Position numbers and translations under genes: made by a program
Source: Palsa-147 sp049279675
Lineage (GTDB): Bacteria > Acidobacteriota > Terriglobia > Acidiferrales > UBA7541
NCBI GenBank assembly: GCA_049279675.1
Contig: JBAPOP010000168.1
Coordinates: forward strand, 62,001-126,000
Length of the DNA: 64,000 nucleotides
Direction of reading: 5' to 3'
Part shown: positions 45,926 to 55,071 of the stretch, in pieces
How the letters are laid out: every line of letters begins with the position of its first letter
Numbering within the stretch: position 1 is the stretch's first letter
The notes under the pieces: model-generated
Database searches by the model: none
Seen by the model: the letters and a program-made list of their open reading frames with translations, nothing else
Told to the model about the DNA's origin: nothing

Positions 45926-47031
45926 TTCGCGCCCGCGCTCTGCGGTTGTGCTACTGCGTATAGCTGACGGAGATCCTTCTCGTTCTCGCGAATCCAGGCA
46001 AGGATGCGGTCGTAGCCTTCCGAGATTCCAACCTTTGGCTTCCAGCCCAACACTTTCTCGGCTTTGCGGTTGTCCGTCATATAAATGCATTGATCGGCTT
46101 TGCGCGGCTCGTCGTCGTATCCGATCGGAATATCCCTGCCAAACTTCTCGCGCAGAAGATTCGTCGCCTCCACCAGCGAGCAGGAATTTGCCGGGCCGCC
46201 GCCGACGTTGAACACCTGCCCCGCAATTCGATCGAGATTCTCGATCTGCAAATCCACGAGGCGGCAAACATCCTCGATAAAAAGAATATCGCGGACTTGC
46301 TTTCCGTCCCAGCCGATGTATTTCAGCGGGAGACCGAAATGAAACGCCACGGCCCACCACGTGACCCAGCCCTGGTCGGATTTTCCGAACTGACCTTCGC
46401 CGCTGATGACTCCGAACCGGTTGATGACGGTCTTCATGCCGAACGCGCCGGCGTATTCCTGGCACGCGAGATCCGCCATGAGTTTGCTTAGGCCGTATAT
46501 GCTGCGCTCGCGACCATCGAGAGTAAATTCCTCAGAGAATCCGTGATCGGGATCAAAGCCCACGAGCGGTTTTGCGGCGTGGAGACGATGGTACGCTTCC
46601 TTGTCCCACACGAGACGCGTTGCCTCAGCGCGATGCGGCGGGGAATTCGTCTTGTCGGCGCTGTAGACGCGATTCGAGCTCCAGAAAATCAGCGGGCAGT
46701 CGCGGTGGCGCGCAAACTCAAGAACATGGATCAAGCCGAGCGAATTATTCGTGATGTCGAATAGCGGATTGGCATAGCCGGTTACGACGGAAGGTTGCGC
46801 GCTTGCGTCACATATCAGATCGATCCCTTTCGGCAGACTTGCGAGATCTTCCGCGTTCCGGACGTCCACGTGGACAAAATCAATTCCACGACGGCGAAAC
46901 TGCGGCAGATTCAGTTCGCTGCCGCGGCGCACCAGATTGTCAGCCACTATCACGCGATCGCCGCGGCGCTGAAAATGAAACGCGAGCTGAGCGCCGACGA
47001 ATCCGCATCCGCCGGTAATCAGAATCTTCAA
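45922..47031 (-). CDS. CDP-paratose 2-epimerase-like SDR enzyme
   Basis: Extended SDR epimerase of 369 residues. The Rossmann motif is ITGGCGFVGAQ, the catalytic site SIYGLSK (Tyr179, Lys183) is intact, and the C-terminal stretch FNVGGGPANSCSLVEAT is typical of the paratose epimerase group. Close relative of the downstream gene. The ATG overlaps by 4 bp the stop of the upstream GT2 gene. By family it probably interconverts a CDP- or dTDP-deoxysugar or other NDP-hexose. Confidence 0.85.
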   Translation of the reverse strand: MKILITGGCGFVGAQLAFHFQRRGDRVIVADNLVRRGSELNLPQFRRRGIDFVHVDVRNAEDLASLPKGIDLICDASAQPSVVTGYANPLFDITNNSLGLIHVLEFARHRDCPLIFWSSNRVYSADKTNSPPHRAEATRLVWDKEAYHRLHAAKPLVGFDPDHGFSEEFTLDGRERSIYGLSKLMADLACQEYAGAFGMKTVINRFGVISGEGQFGKSDQGWVTWWAVAFHFGLPLKYIGWDGKQVRDILFIEDVCRLVDLQIENLDRIAGQVFNVGGGPANSCSLVEATNLLREKFGRDIPIGYDDEPRKADQCIYMTDNRKAEKVLGWKPKVGISEGYDRILAWIRENEKDLRQLYAVAQPQSAGAK

Positions 47032-47924
47032 GGAGTTTTCACCTCGCTCGAGAGTTGCGATCCACGCGTCTTCGCGCGCGGCTCGAAGTAGAGCCGCAGA
47101 TCGCGGTACGGCAAGTAGCAGAGCATGAACGCGTCCAGCGGCAGCAGGTCAAATTTTCGCTGTCGAAGATCCTGCCCCGCGCATTGCAAGAACGAAGTCC
47201 GGAAATGCGCGCGATAAAATGTAGCTGCCATGGAACTCAAGCGGGCGCCGTTGGCATAGGCCTTTACGCCGAATCTCCACCAGCGCCAGTAGGCGTTCAT
47301 AACGGATGCGACGGAATCGTGGCGCAAATGGCGCACGATCGCGCGGGGTTCGTACACGCCATCGTAGCCACGTACCCGGAGCCGGCGCGAAATATCCACG
47401 TCCTCTCCATTGGTTCGCATCCTCTCATCGTACCAGCCGATTTCCTCGATGGCGGACTTCCGCGCGACAGTGTTGCTTCCAAACGTGAATTTAGGATTTA
47501 CGACGCGCATCTCGCCCCAATCCTGGGGCATATGAGATTGGCGCCAACGGTCGGCGACGGAAGTAAGGACAGTCTCGATCAGTTTCCCCCCGGCGATCGC
47601 CATTTTCGGTTCTGAAACGGTTGCTACAAGCGTTTCGAGCCAAGCGGAATCCGGGACGCAATCCGCATCGAGCGCGGCGACGAATTCATTCTTGGCGCGA
47701 TGGAGACCGGTGTTTCGCGCAGCAGCCAATCCTCGATTCTGGTCGTGACGCACAATTGTGACGGGATAGCGCCGGGCGATTTCGAGCGTGTGGTCGGTCG
47801 AGCCGTCGTCCACGATCAAAATTTCATCGGGGGGAAGAGTCTGCCGAAGGACTCCCTCGATTACCGGGGCGATGTAGGCCTCGACGTTGAAGCATGGAAT
47901 GTAGAGAGAAACGCTAGGCGTCAT
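47028..47924 (-). CDS. GT2 family glycosyltransferase
   Basis: GT-A glycosyltransferase of 298 residues. YIPCFNVEAYI and LIVDDGSTDH define the nucleotide site and VAALDADCVPD the DxD metal site. It is a small soluble-type protein with a C-terminal amphipathic tail. Translationally coupled to the epimerase downstream (ATGA overlap). Sugar and linkage unknown. Confidence 0.9.
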   Translation of the reverse strand: MTPSVSLYIPCFNVEAYIAPVIEGVLRQTLPPDEILIVDDGSTDHTLEIARRYPVTIVRHDQNRGLAAARNTGLHRAKNEFVAALDADCVPDSAWLETLVATVSEPKMAIAGGKLIETVLTSVADRWRQSHMPQDWGEMRVVNPKFTFGSNTVARKSAIEEIGWYDERMRTNGEDVDISRRLRVRGYDGVYEPRAIVRHLRHDSVASVMNAYWRWWRFGVKAYANGARLSSMAATFYRAHFRTSFLQCAGQDLRQRKFDLLPLDAFMLCYLPYRDLRLYFEPRAKTRGSQLSSEVKTP

Positions 47925-47987
47925 ATCTAGTCCCGGCGAACGCGCCGTTTCTTACGGAGCGAAACTTCGGCCCAGTGAGCGACCGTC

Positions 47988-49463
47988 TCATATCGTCTCG
48001 GCATGAGCCGATGGCAGGTACGATCCCATTAGCCGCCACAACCGCTCCAGTTCATCGCGCCGAATCACTCCAATTAATAACGCGCCGCCGCCATAGAGCA
48101 TGATACCCAGAACCAGGTTCAACAGTAACGGCAACGGCGAGTAGGCAAGCGCTCCAGATACTCCCAACGCCAGAGCAAACGCGGGCAGCGAAATCCGAAG
48201 GCCGAGCCAGGCAAATTTGCGCGTGGGGCTAAAAATGAAGTATATGAAAATCGAAGCGACGGCGTAGCTGATGTTTGTAGCCCATGTGGCCCCGAGGGCT
48301 CCGTAACGAGGAATCCAAAAGATATTCAGCACGATGTTGATGATGGCGCCCACGACCGTGGAGACAGCCAGATAGCGCTGCAGATTGCGAGCGATCAATC
48401 CCATTTTCAGGACCACGCCAAAGAAAATGGCCGCCTCGGACCAGATGAGAGCCGCGAAAATCGGCGCGGAGGCGCCGTATTTCACGCCGAAGACGAGGCG
48501 CGTGAGCGGCTTTGAGAGTGGAACAGCGACTGCGCAGACGCCGAACACGAGCGCCATCAAAGCGCGGTAGCTGAATCGCAAGTAGCGCTCAAAATCTTCT
48601 TCGTTTCGCGCGGATCTCGATAGCACAGGAAAGATCGCGTCCATCAGCGAAACCGGAAAGAGGCTGAAGATCTCCGCGAGATTCACGGCTGCGACGTATC
48701 CTCCGAGTATCAGGTCGGAGGACATCTTGTGCAGCATCACTTGATCGATTCGAGTGTAGACATTGATGGCTAGCGTGCTGAGAGCCAGAGGAAACGAGTA
48801 GATGAGAAACTTCCGGGCTTCTTTCGGAAGAAACTCCCATGGGCGGGGGAGCAAACCCTTGTGCCATGCGCCTGCGGAATTCAAGATCGCTTCGACGATG
48901 GCGCAGAGCGTCCTCGCGAGAATGACCCAGAAGAGCGATGCCCTTCCGATCGCCAGGAAAATGATAGCCAGCAGCCATAAAACTTGCCGGATTAGCCCAA
49001 AGCTGACGGCGTACCACTGGCGCAGATCAACCTGGAAAACCATCCCAGGCAAGCAGAACGGCACGACGAGCATCCGGTCGATGGCGGCGAAAAGCAGCAG
49101 CGCCCAGATTCCCCCGCCATAGCCGAAGTGCGGCGCGAGAACGAGCGCGATCACGGTGGTGATGGAAGCGAATACGAGGCAGATAACGCTGCCGGTGAAC
49201 AAAATACTCCCGGCTTGCTCGCGGTTTTGTGCGGCTTCCCGGCCAAGAATGGGCTCGATCCCAAATGTTGCGAGCCATGCGTACAAGCCGATGTACGAAT
49301 ATATGGCGCCGTAGCGTCCAAGCTGTTCGCGTCCGAGATAGCGAGCCAGCAGGATCACCGCCAACGCCGAAAGTACCGTGGCTAAACCACGGCCGGCAAA
49401 TAACGTGGCGATGTTCTTTAATAGAGTGTGTCCGAGGTTGGCGGGCTGCTGGGTATTCGTCAT
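47988..49463 (-). CDS. Wzx-type oligosaccharide flippase
   Basis: Membrane protein of 491 residues with about 12-14 hydrophobic helices and the Polysacc_synt/MOP-flippase layout. The N-terminus GHTLLKNIATLFAGRGLATVL is typical for Wzx. By family it moves lipid-linked repeat units across the inner membrane to the periplasm, supplying the Wzy-like polymerase. It is the only flippase seen in the window. It is adjacent to a GT-C gene (49472-50929), separated by 8 bp. Confidence 0.9.
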   Translation of the reverse strand: MTNTQQPANLGHTLLKNIATLFAGRGLATVLSALAVILLARYLGREQLGRYGAIYSYIGLYAWLATFGIEPILGREAAQNREQAGSILFTGSVICLVFASITTVIALVLAPHFGYGGGIWALLLFAAIDRMLVVPFCLPGMVFQVDLRQWYAVSFGLIRQVLWLLAIIFLAIGRASLFWVILARTLCAIVEAILNSAGAWHKGLLPRPWEFLPKEARKFLIYSFPLALSTLAINVYTRIDQVMLHKMSSDLILGGYVAAVNLAEIFSLFPVSLMDAIFPVLSRSARNEEDFERYLRFSYRALMALVFGVCAVAVPLSKPLTRLVFGVKYGASAPIFAALIWSEAAIFFGVVLKMGLIARNLQRYLAVSTVVGAIINIVLNIFWIPRYGALGATWATNISYAVASIFIYFIFSPTRKFAWLGLRISLPAFALALGVSGALAYSPLPLLLNLVLGIMLYGGGALLIGVIRRDELERLWRLMGSYLPSAHAETI

Positions 49464-49471
49464 TCGTTCAC

Positions 49472-50929
49472 TTAATTCGGAGCCGGGCCTGTCTTCTCGA
49501 GTTGTTTGACGTCAGACTTTTCGATGTCGTTCATCAAAGCATGCCGATGCAGAACGTAGCGTTCGCCCTTGTCCAAAATCGCCGCTGGCACCGTCGTGAA
49601 TTGGTTGTGTATCATTTGCCGCCAAGAAATCGGGCCGCGCGCGGGCACCAGATGAGTGCCCCACTGAAAAATGAAACATAGATTCCAGGCGATCAGCAAT
49701 GACGTCGCGCCGTAGGCCAGGATTTTAGCCCGCTGCATATTCCAGATTTCCTCGAGAGCCGTGAATGTGCCGGTTAGTCCGATGATGAAAATCGGCGTCA
49801 ACGGCAGGAAGTAGCGGTTGCCGAACGATGAGAGCCCATCCCAGAACGGCGAACAAGCGATCAGATAGTAGTAAGGCAAGAGAATCGCAATCAGTGCAAT
49901 GCCCAATTGCCGGTCGCGCCGCAACACCACCACGAGGCCGAATGCCGCAAAGATAATAATGGGAGTCCAACTCACCAATCCGTGATCCGACGAAAAGAGA
50001 ACTCGAAGAAATTGCGGCCGTAGCCACGACCATGTGCCTGCATCCGCATAACCCGTGGCAAATGGGTGGCCGTAAATAATCTTTCGAGTAATTGGAGTCG
50101 GAAGGAACACTAGAATGCTCGCAGCGATGAAGGCCAGATTTCCGAGGGCCAGTTTCCCGAGCGGCCGGCTTTGCGACGGTCGCCGAATTCCATCGTAATA
50201 GTCCCACAAGGATTCCACCGCGGGTGCCAACAGCACCATTACGTTCGGGTAATACACGTCCATGAGAAGTCCCGCGATCAGTCCCAGGATCGTCCATTGA
50301 AGGATTGTTCTCGTCCCGCGCGTCCGATCCCAATACCATAGAAACAGAGCTACCACGAAAGCGGAATGCGCATGGGACCACGACGGATTGAAGTACATGT
50401 AGACAGGCAATGAACTCGCGAACCAGATACCAATGGTCGCAAGCAGCGCCCATCTCTCCGCGAAATATCGCCGAGCAAGCTCGAACGAAAGCAATAAGCC
50501 CAGGAAGCCGTACAGTGCGGTTGCAAAGGCCATCGTGTCGAGATACGGCCATGAAAAGCCGTCGGCGGGGACATGCGCGCCGAGCCGGTCGGCCAGAAGC
50601 ACGATTCCGTGTGTAACGAGCAGGAACGGCGCCCACAAAATGGATGGACCGGTCGCGAAGTGATTGTCGAGGTGGCCGGTCGCCGTGTAGTCGCCTTGTT
50701 TGGGGGTGCCATCCGGATTGACGCGGTACATCTGGAAGCTCTGGTTCGCGTGCTGCCAGTCCTTTTCAAAATCGAGATGCCCCTCGATCAGCATCGCGCG
50801 CACATACGCGTAATAGCCCACGCCATCGCCCCGAACCCACGGATTCACCAACGGCAGCGTGATCAGGAAAAGAACCAAGAGCACTTTGTGCGAGCTACTG
50901 ATTCGACTGTACGAGTCTTTGAGCGTCAT
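49472..50929 (-). CDS. GT-C family membrane glycosyltransferase-like protein
   Basis: Integral membrane protein of 485 residues with about 10-12 helices. The early loop WVRGDGVGYYAYVRAM contains acidic GDG residues reminiscent of the GT39/ArnT DxD/DE region, and a later SWTPIIIFAAFGLVVVL helix follows. Such proteins transfer sugars from lipid-phosphate donors in the periplasm. Assignment as GT39-like is tentative since the catalytic motif is not certain. It neighbours the flippase. Confidence 0.7.
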   Translation of the reverse strand: MTLKDSYSRISSSHKVLLVLFLITLPLVNPWVRGDGVGYYAYVRAMLIEGHLDFEKDWQHANQSFQMYRVNPDGTPKQGDYTATGHLDNHFATGPSILWAPFLLVTHGIVLLADRLGAHVPADGFSWPYLDTMAFATALYGFLGLLLSFELARRYFAERWALLATIGIWFASSLPVYMYFNPSWSHAHSAFVVALFLWYWDRTRGTRTILQWTILGLIAGLLMDVYYPNVMVLLAPAVESLWDYYDGIRRPSQSRPLGKLALGNLAFIAASILVFLPTPITRKIIYGHPFATGYADAGTWSWLRPQFLRVLFSSDHGLVSWTPIIIFAAFGLVVVLRRDRQLGIALIAILLPYYYLIACSPFWDGLSSFGNRYFLPLTPIFIIGLTGTFTALEEIWNMQRAKILAYGATSLLIAWNLCFIFQWGTHLVPARGPISWRQMIHNQFTTVPAAILDKGERYVLHRHALMNDIEKSDVKQLEKTGPAPN

Positions 50930-51171
50930 TTAGGTTATGCGCCGATATCGAAAGCAATCGCCGGAATCATCCAGACCGACCCGTAGACCGAACACGCGGC
51001 GACCGAGGTTCCGAGTTCGGCCCACACTTCACGTGCCGCAAGTTACCCTGATTCGATTAGACGCAGTCGCTGGCAACCGCGCTCGGTCCGTTGGTACAAA
51101 CGCGCATTTTGGTTCAGCCGCGCTCGTGAGGTGGCGCTCACGAAACGCCGCCACCTGCCATCCGCCCAATT

Positions 51172-52317
51172 TCATCGCGTCGGGACGGATCGCTCGGTTG
51201 GAGATGCCGAAATCGCTTGCAACAACTCGTCCGCGACGAACTCGCATTGCTCCGCCGTCATCTCTGGATACATCGGCAACGAAAGAATTCGCGACGCGGC
51301 ATTTTCTGTGACAGGGAAATCGCCCTTACGATACCCGAGACTCGCGCAAGCTTCTTGCAGATGGATCGGGATCGGGTAATGAATTCCCGTGCCGATTCCG
51401 CGCGCCGTCAGCGCCTTCTGGACTTCCTCGCGGCGATCCAACTGAATCACGTAAAGATGATAAATGTGGGTGCACTTCTGCGCTGCCGTTGGCAGAACGA
51501 TTGAACTCCCTGCCAGCAAGGCATTGTACGCAGCGGCGTGCTCGCCGCGCGCCGCGTTCCAGCGATCCAGGTGCGGGAGCTTGACGCGGAGAACGGCGGC
51601 CTGAATCGTATCCAGCCGTGAATTTGTGCCGATCACGGGGTGCTCGTATTTTACTCGCTGGCCATAATTGCGGTATCGGCGGATTTTTTCTGCGGCCGCA
51701 GCGTCATTGGTGACAACCATTCCGCCGTCGCCGTACGCGCCGAGATTCTTTGCCGGATAAAAACTGAATCCCGCCGCATGGCCCAAAGCTCCAGCGCGCC
51801 GCCCGTCATACCGAGCTCCGTGCGCCTGCGCCGCATCCTCGATGACAACCAGCCCGCGCTTCTGCGCAATCTCAAGAATTGGCTGCATATCAGCCGGTTG
51901 CCCGTACAGGTGCACCGGCATAATTGCCTTGGTTTTCGATGTAATCGCCGCTTCGATTGCGGCCGGATCGATGTTGTAGGTTTCGCGATCGGCATCCACG
52001 AGAACGGGCCGCGCGCCAGTGGACATAATCGCGAGAATCGTGGCGATGAACGTGTTCGCGGCGGTGATCACTTCGTCGCCTGGACCTACGCCATACGCTC
52101 TCAACGCAAACTCGAGCGCATCGAGCCCGCTTCCGACAGAGATCGCCTCGCTCGTTCCGATGTACTTTGCGAATTCCTCTTCAAACAGGCGAACATCATC
52201 GCCGAGAATGTAATCTCCGCGTTCAACGACCCGCATCATCGCTGCCGTAACGTCCGATGCAATCGACGTGTATTGCGCGTGCAAATCGACAAAAGGAATT
52301 TTGATTTGCGGGCTCAT
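51172..52317 (-). CDS. DegT/DnrJ/EryC1/StrS sugar aminotransferase (WbpE-like)
   Basis: PLP-dependent enzyme of 381 residues that transfers an amino group from glutamate to a 3- or 4-keto NDP-sugar. The PLP-lysine is in GFSFYPAKNLGAYGDGG. The start is ATG 52317 (MSPQIKIPFVDLH), which overlaps by 4 bp the GT2 stop. With the LbH acyltransferase and the Gfo/Idh dehydrogenase just upstream it forms a WbpE/WbpD/WbpB-like set for a diacetamido sugar. No separate UDP-GlcNAc dehydrogenase (WbpA) is seen except possibly the dehydrogenase at 12053-13429. Confidence 0.92.
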   Translation of the reverse strand: MSPQIKIPFVDLHAQYTSIASDVTAAMMRVVERGDYILGDDVRLFEEEFAKYIGTSEAISVGSGLDALEFALRAYGVGPGDEVITAANTFIATILAIMSTGARPVLVDADRETYNIDPAAIEAAITSKTKAIMPVHLYGQPADMQPILEIAQKRGLVVIEDAAQAHGARYDGRRAGALGHAAGFSFYPAKNLGAYGDGGMVVTNDAAAAEKIRRYRNYGQRVKYEHPVIGTNSRLDTIQAAVLRVKLPHLDRWNAARGEHAAAYNALLAGSSIVLPTAAQKCTHIYHLYVIQLDRREEVQKALTARGIGTGIHYPIPIHLQEACASLGYRKGDFPVTENAASRILSLPMYPEMTAEQCEFVADELLQAISASPTERSVPTR

Positions 52318-53024
52318 TTCTTCACGCCTAGTCCCAAATAGACGACGGGACGCAGAATGCTCCACCAACCCGATATGGGCTTCATTTTCGTATATCCCTG
52401 TTGGTGGGGCGGATACACTTTGGTCACAGGAACCTCGCAATGCCGGTAACCCAACCGGATGGTCTTGAACAGGAGATACGGCTCCAATTCGTATTTGTTG
52501 AGCCAATCCTGGCGCCAGTTCACGCGCTGGTCGCGAAGAATCTCAACGCGAAAGGCTCGAAAACCATTCGTAGTTTCCGTGACATGCTTTCGCGCGAACA
52601 TCGAAAACAGCATCGGGTGAACAAATCGAGTCGCGACTACACGGTACGCCGGTGTATTGCCGTAACCGCCGCCCGGCAAGAACCGCGAACCTTGAACGAA
52701 ATCCGCGCGGCCTGCGATGATCGGCTCGAGTAATCGCGAAATCTCATTCGGATCGTCCTTGTCGTTGCCCGCCTGAATCACCAGGAGGTCGTATTTATTC
52801 TCGAGCGCGTATTCAAACACCTGCTTCATCGCCGCGCCGATACCACGATTCGTCGAATTGCGCAGGTGCACCCAGCCAGTCTTGGGTACGGATTCTATCG
52901 CGCCATCCGTTGAGCCGTCGTCCATTACGAGCAAGTCGTACTGGCGTTCCGCCGGGTGGCGGGAAATCGTGCGCCGAATTTTGTCTCCTTCGTTGAAAGC
53001 AAAGATGGCTGCGAGCGTCTTCAT
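52314..53024 (-). CDS. GT2 family glycosyltransferase (dolichol-phosphate mannosyltransferase-like)
   Basis: GT-A enzyme of 236 residues resembling DPM1/Ppm-type polyprenyl-phosphate glycosyltransferases. It has TLAAIFAFNEGDKIRR, LLVMDDGSTDG, and a QGSRF motif in DFVQGSRFLPGG. It lacks the C-terminal membrane domain seen in some relatives. It could charge a lipid carrier used by the GT-C protein at 49472. ATG 53024 overlaps the stop of the acetyltransferase gene; a longer frame to 53081 is less likely. Confidence 0.85.
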   Translation of the reverse strand: MKTLAAIFAFNEGDKIRRTISRHPAERQYDLLVMDDGSTDGAIESVPKTGWVHLRNSTNRGIGAAMKQVFEYALENKYDLLVIQAGNDKDDPNEISRLLEPIIAGRADFVQGSRFLPGGGYGNTPAYRVVATRFVHPMLFSMFARKHVTETTNGFRAFRVEILRDQRVNWRQDWLNKYELEPYLLFKTIRLGYRHCEVPVTKVYPPHQQGYTKMKPISGWWSILRPVVYLGLGVKK

Positions 53025-53716
53025 TTCAGGGATCGATTGGGCCGCACCACCGGCCGGGGTAATGCCGGAACTGTTGTCCATTCAGGGCGGCGCCGCACAT
53101 CAATCCCATCGACATACGGTTTTACAATATCAAATGGGCACTCGAGGGCGTCTACGTCTGAAATCACACGCGCGGGCGATCCGGCCACGACGGCGCGCGG
53201 TGGAACGTCGTGCGTGACGACGCTTCCCGCGCCGACAAGCGCGTTCTCTCCAATAATCACGTGGGGAAGTATCGTGGCTCCGATGCCGATTTTTGCACCC
53301 GATTTGATTGTCGGGCCTTGCATGCACTTCGTACAGAGAGGATGGGGATCGTTCGCCAGCATGACGCCCGGCGCCAGAAAAACATCGTCTTCGATCGTCG
53401 TGAATTGCGAGATGTAGACGTTGCAATGAATCTTTACGCGCGAGCCGATCACGCAATCGTAATCCACGGTCGAATTGTTCCAGACGGCGCAATCGTGCCC
53501 AATTCGATTGCCTTCCCGGATGACGACGTTGTGCCCCGTCTCGAAGTGATCGCCGATTACCACCGAAGCGTAGATCACGCTGCCCGAGCGGATTTGAGCC
53601 AAATTTCCAATGCGCAGAGGCAACTTATCCACCGGGCGTCCCGGCGGATAACCCAGAATGACCCCTGGATCAATCGAGCAATCACGCCCGAGCTCTACCG
53701 CGACGCAGTTGAGCAC
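53021..53716 (-). CDS. Left-handed beta-helix sugar N-acetyltransferase (WbpD/WlbB-like)
   Basis: Acyltransferase of 231 residues with hexapeptide-repeat (LbH) character, for example IGNLAQIRSGSVIYASVVIG and later GIGATILPHVIIGENALVG. It is probably an acetyl-CoA-dependent N-acetyltransferase acting on a 3-amino sugar. The start is GTG 53716 with GGAGG 7 nt upstream, overlapping the end of the Gfo/Idh gene. Its neighbours give the WbpB/D/E set. Confidence 0.88.
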   Translation of the reverse strand: MLNCVAVELGRDCSIDPGVILGYPPGRPVDKLPLRIGNLAQIRSGSVIYASVVIGDHFETGHNVVIREGNRIGHDCAVWNNSTVDYDCVIGSRVKIHCNVYISQFTTIEDDVFLAPGVMLANDPHPLCTKCMQGPTIKSGAKIGIGATILPHVIIGENALVGAGSVVTHDVPPRAVVAGSPARVISDVDALECPFDIVKPYVDGIDVRRRPEWTTVPALPRPVVRPNRSLK

Positions 53717-54738
53717 TGTGCTACCTCCACCGCTTTTCCACGCTGTGCCATGGACGCCTCAATCGCTTTCAAGGTACGCACGACGGCCTCTCCGGTGGCG
53801 CCGTCCGAAACTGGTTTCCGATTCTGGCGAATGGCTTCGATGAAATCGGTCGCCTGATTCCTGAGCGGTTCGCTATATTCTACTTTCGGGCTGATAATAT
53901 CGCCGTCGCGAATCAGCAATTTGAAGTCGCCAAACGATGCGGTATCGGTTTCGCCGACTGCGACGCCCTTCTCAAAAATGCGAACGCGCTCGAGATCGTT
54001 CAGATCGTCAAACACGAGGCGTTGTTGGCTACCCACGACTACAACTCTGCGGACCTTGTTGGGGTCCGCCCAACTCACGTGAATGTTTCCGATCACGTCG
54101 TTGCTGTAGCCGAGCGTGATGAAGCCGACATCCTCACGAGCGTTCCCGAGTGAGTGCGATCCGACGGCGCTCGCCCATTGCGGTTCTTCATCGATTAGAT
54201 AATTGAAAATTGAGATGTCGTGCGGCGCCAAGTCCCATATCGCGTTGACGTCTCCGCGGATCGGGCCCAAATTCGTGCGCGTGGAATGCATGTAATACAA
54301 CCGGCCGAAGGCGGGCAGCTTTACGCATTCGCGCAGTTTGCGGACGCCCGGATTATAGAGAAACGTGTGCGCCACCATCAACACCCGTCCGGATTCGACG
54401 GCCAGTTCGCGCAGAGCGCTGCAATGTGCGATTTCAGTCGCGATCGGCTTCTCGATGATCACATGGCGGCCAGACACTAACGCCAGCCGGGCCAGCTCGA
54501 AGTGCGTCGAAGCGGGCGTCGAGACGATCACTGCGTCAACATCCGCTCTTTTCAAGAGTTCGTCGACGGTGGCGCAAACATAAACGCCGGGGAGCCTCGA
54601 CGATGCCCGTTGCCGCCTGTCAGCCTGGCCATCGCAAATCGCGGTGACGCTTGAGTCTCCTAATTCGTTAAATACGCGCGCATAGTTCGGTCCCCAGTAG
54701 CCGTACCCGATGATTCCCACGCCTACTTTTGAGGGCAT
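53695..54738 (-). CDS. Gfo/Idh/MocA family NAD-dependent oxidoreductase (WbpB-like)
   Basis: Sugar dehydrogenase of 347 residues. The Rossmann motif is GIIGYGYWGPNYARV and the family EKP motif is present (VIIEKPIATEI). By analogy with WbpB it may oxidise C3 of a UDP-N-acetylglucosaminuronate. ATG 54738. Its 3' end overlaps the start of the acetyltransferase gene. The upstream region (54739-55071) contains the palindrome at 54904-54917. Confidence 0.88.
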   Translation of the reverse strand: MPSKVGVGIIGYGYWGPNYARVFNELGDSSVTAICDGQADRRQRASSRLPGVYVCATVDELLKRADVDAVIVSTPASTHFELARLALVSGRHVIIEKPIATEIAHCSALRELAVESGRVLMVAHTFLYNPGVRKLRECVKLPAFGRLYYMHSTRTNLGPIRGDVNAIWDLAPHDISIFNYLIDEEPQWASAVGSHSLGNAREDVGFITLGYSNDVIGNIHVSWADPNKVRRVVVVGSQQRLVFDDLNDLERVRIFEKGVAVGETDTASFGDFKLLIRDGDIISPKVEYSEPLRNQATDFIEAIRQNRKPVSDGATGEAVVRTLKAIEASMAQRGKAVEVAQCSTASR

Positions 54739-55071
54739 CTCGAAACGCTCCCGAGCTTCTACCTGTAAATTCCGTTGCGCACTACAAAATGGGCGGCGCG
54801 AAAATCATCGCGCACGGTGCTTTTCTTATTCTGCGCGTTCGTTCCATCATTATAGGAAATTGGCACTTCGAAGACGATACCGGAGAATCGTGATTTCGAA
54901 GAAGTGTGAATTCACACAGGGAGAATAGTGGTAACCGCTGGACGGGAGGAAGGAAATCGTTCGTATAGCCGAGTTGGAATGAAAATGCACCGGCTTGAAT
55001 GTTCGCTACACCGAACGCGCTCTTCTGTCGCTGATTGTCGAGCGAGGTTGTAGAAGCGAGTCTTGCGCAGC
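54739..55071. other. Intergenic region between the epimerase and Gfo/Idh genes
   Basis: 333 bp with no supported gene. It contains the 14-bp palindrome described separately and otherwise shows nothing recognisable. It likely holds the promoter of the 54738-to-51172 operon. Confidence 0.4.
54904..54917. promoter_or_regulatory. Perfect 14-bp palindrome GTGTGAATTCACAC
   Basis: Perfect inverted repeat in the gap upstream of the Gfo/Idh operon (about 166 bp before the ATG). It resembles a helix-turn-helix regulator operator. No factor can be named. Confidence 0.35.

Noticed and set aside
45926..46465. Upstream 180-codon extension of the epimerase frame
   Set aside because: It is antisense-like sequence within the neighbouring epimerase gene in another frame; the Rossmann start MKILVTG at 45925 is the natural beginning.
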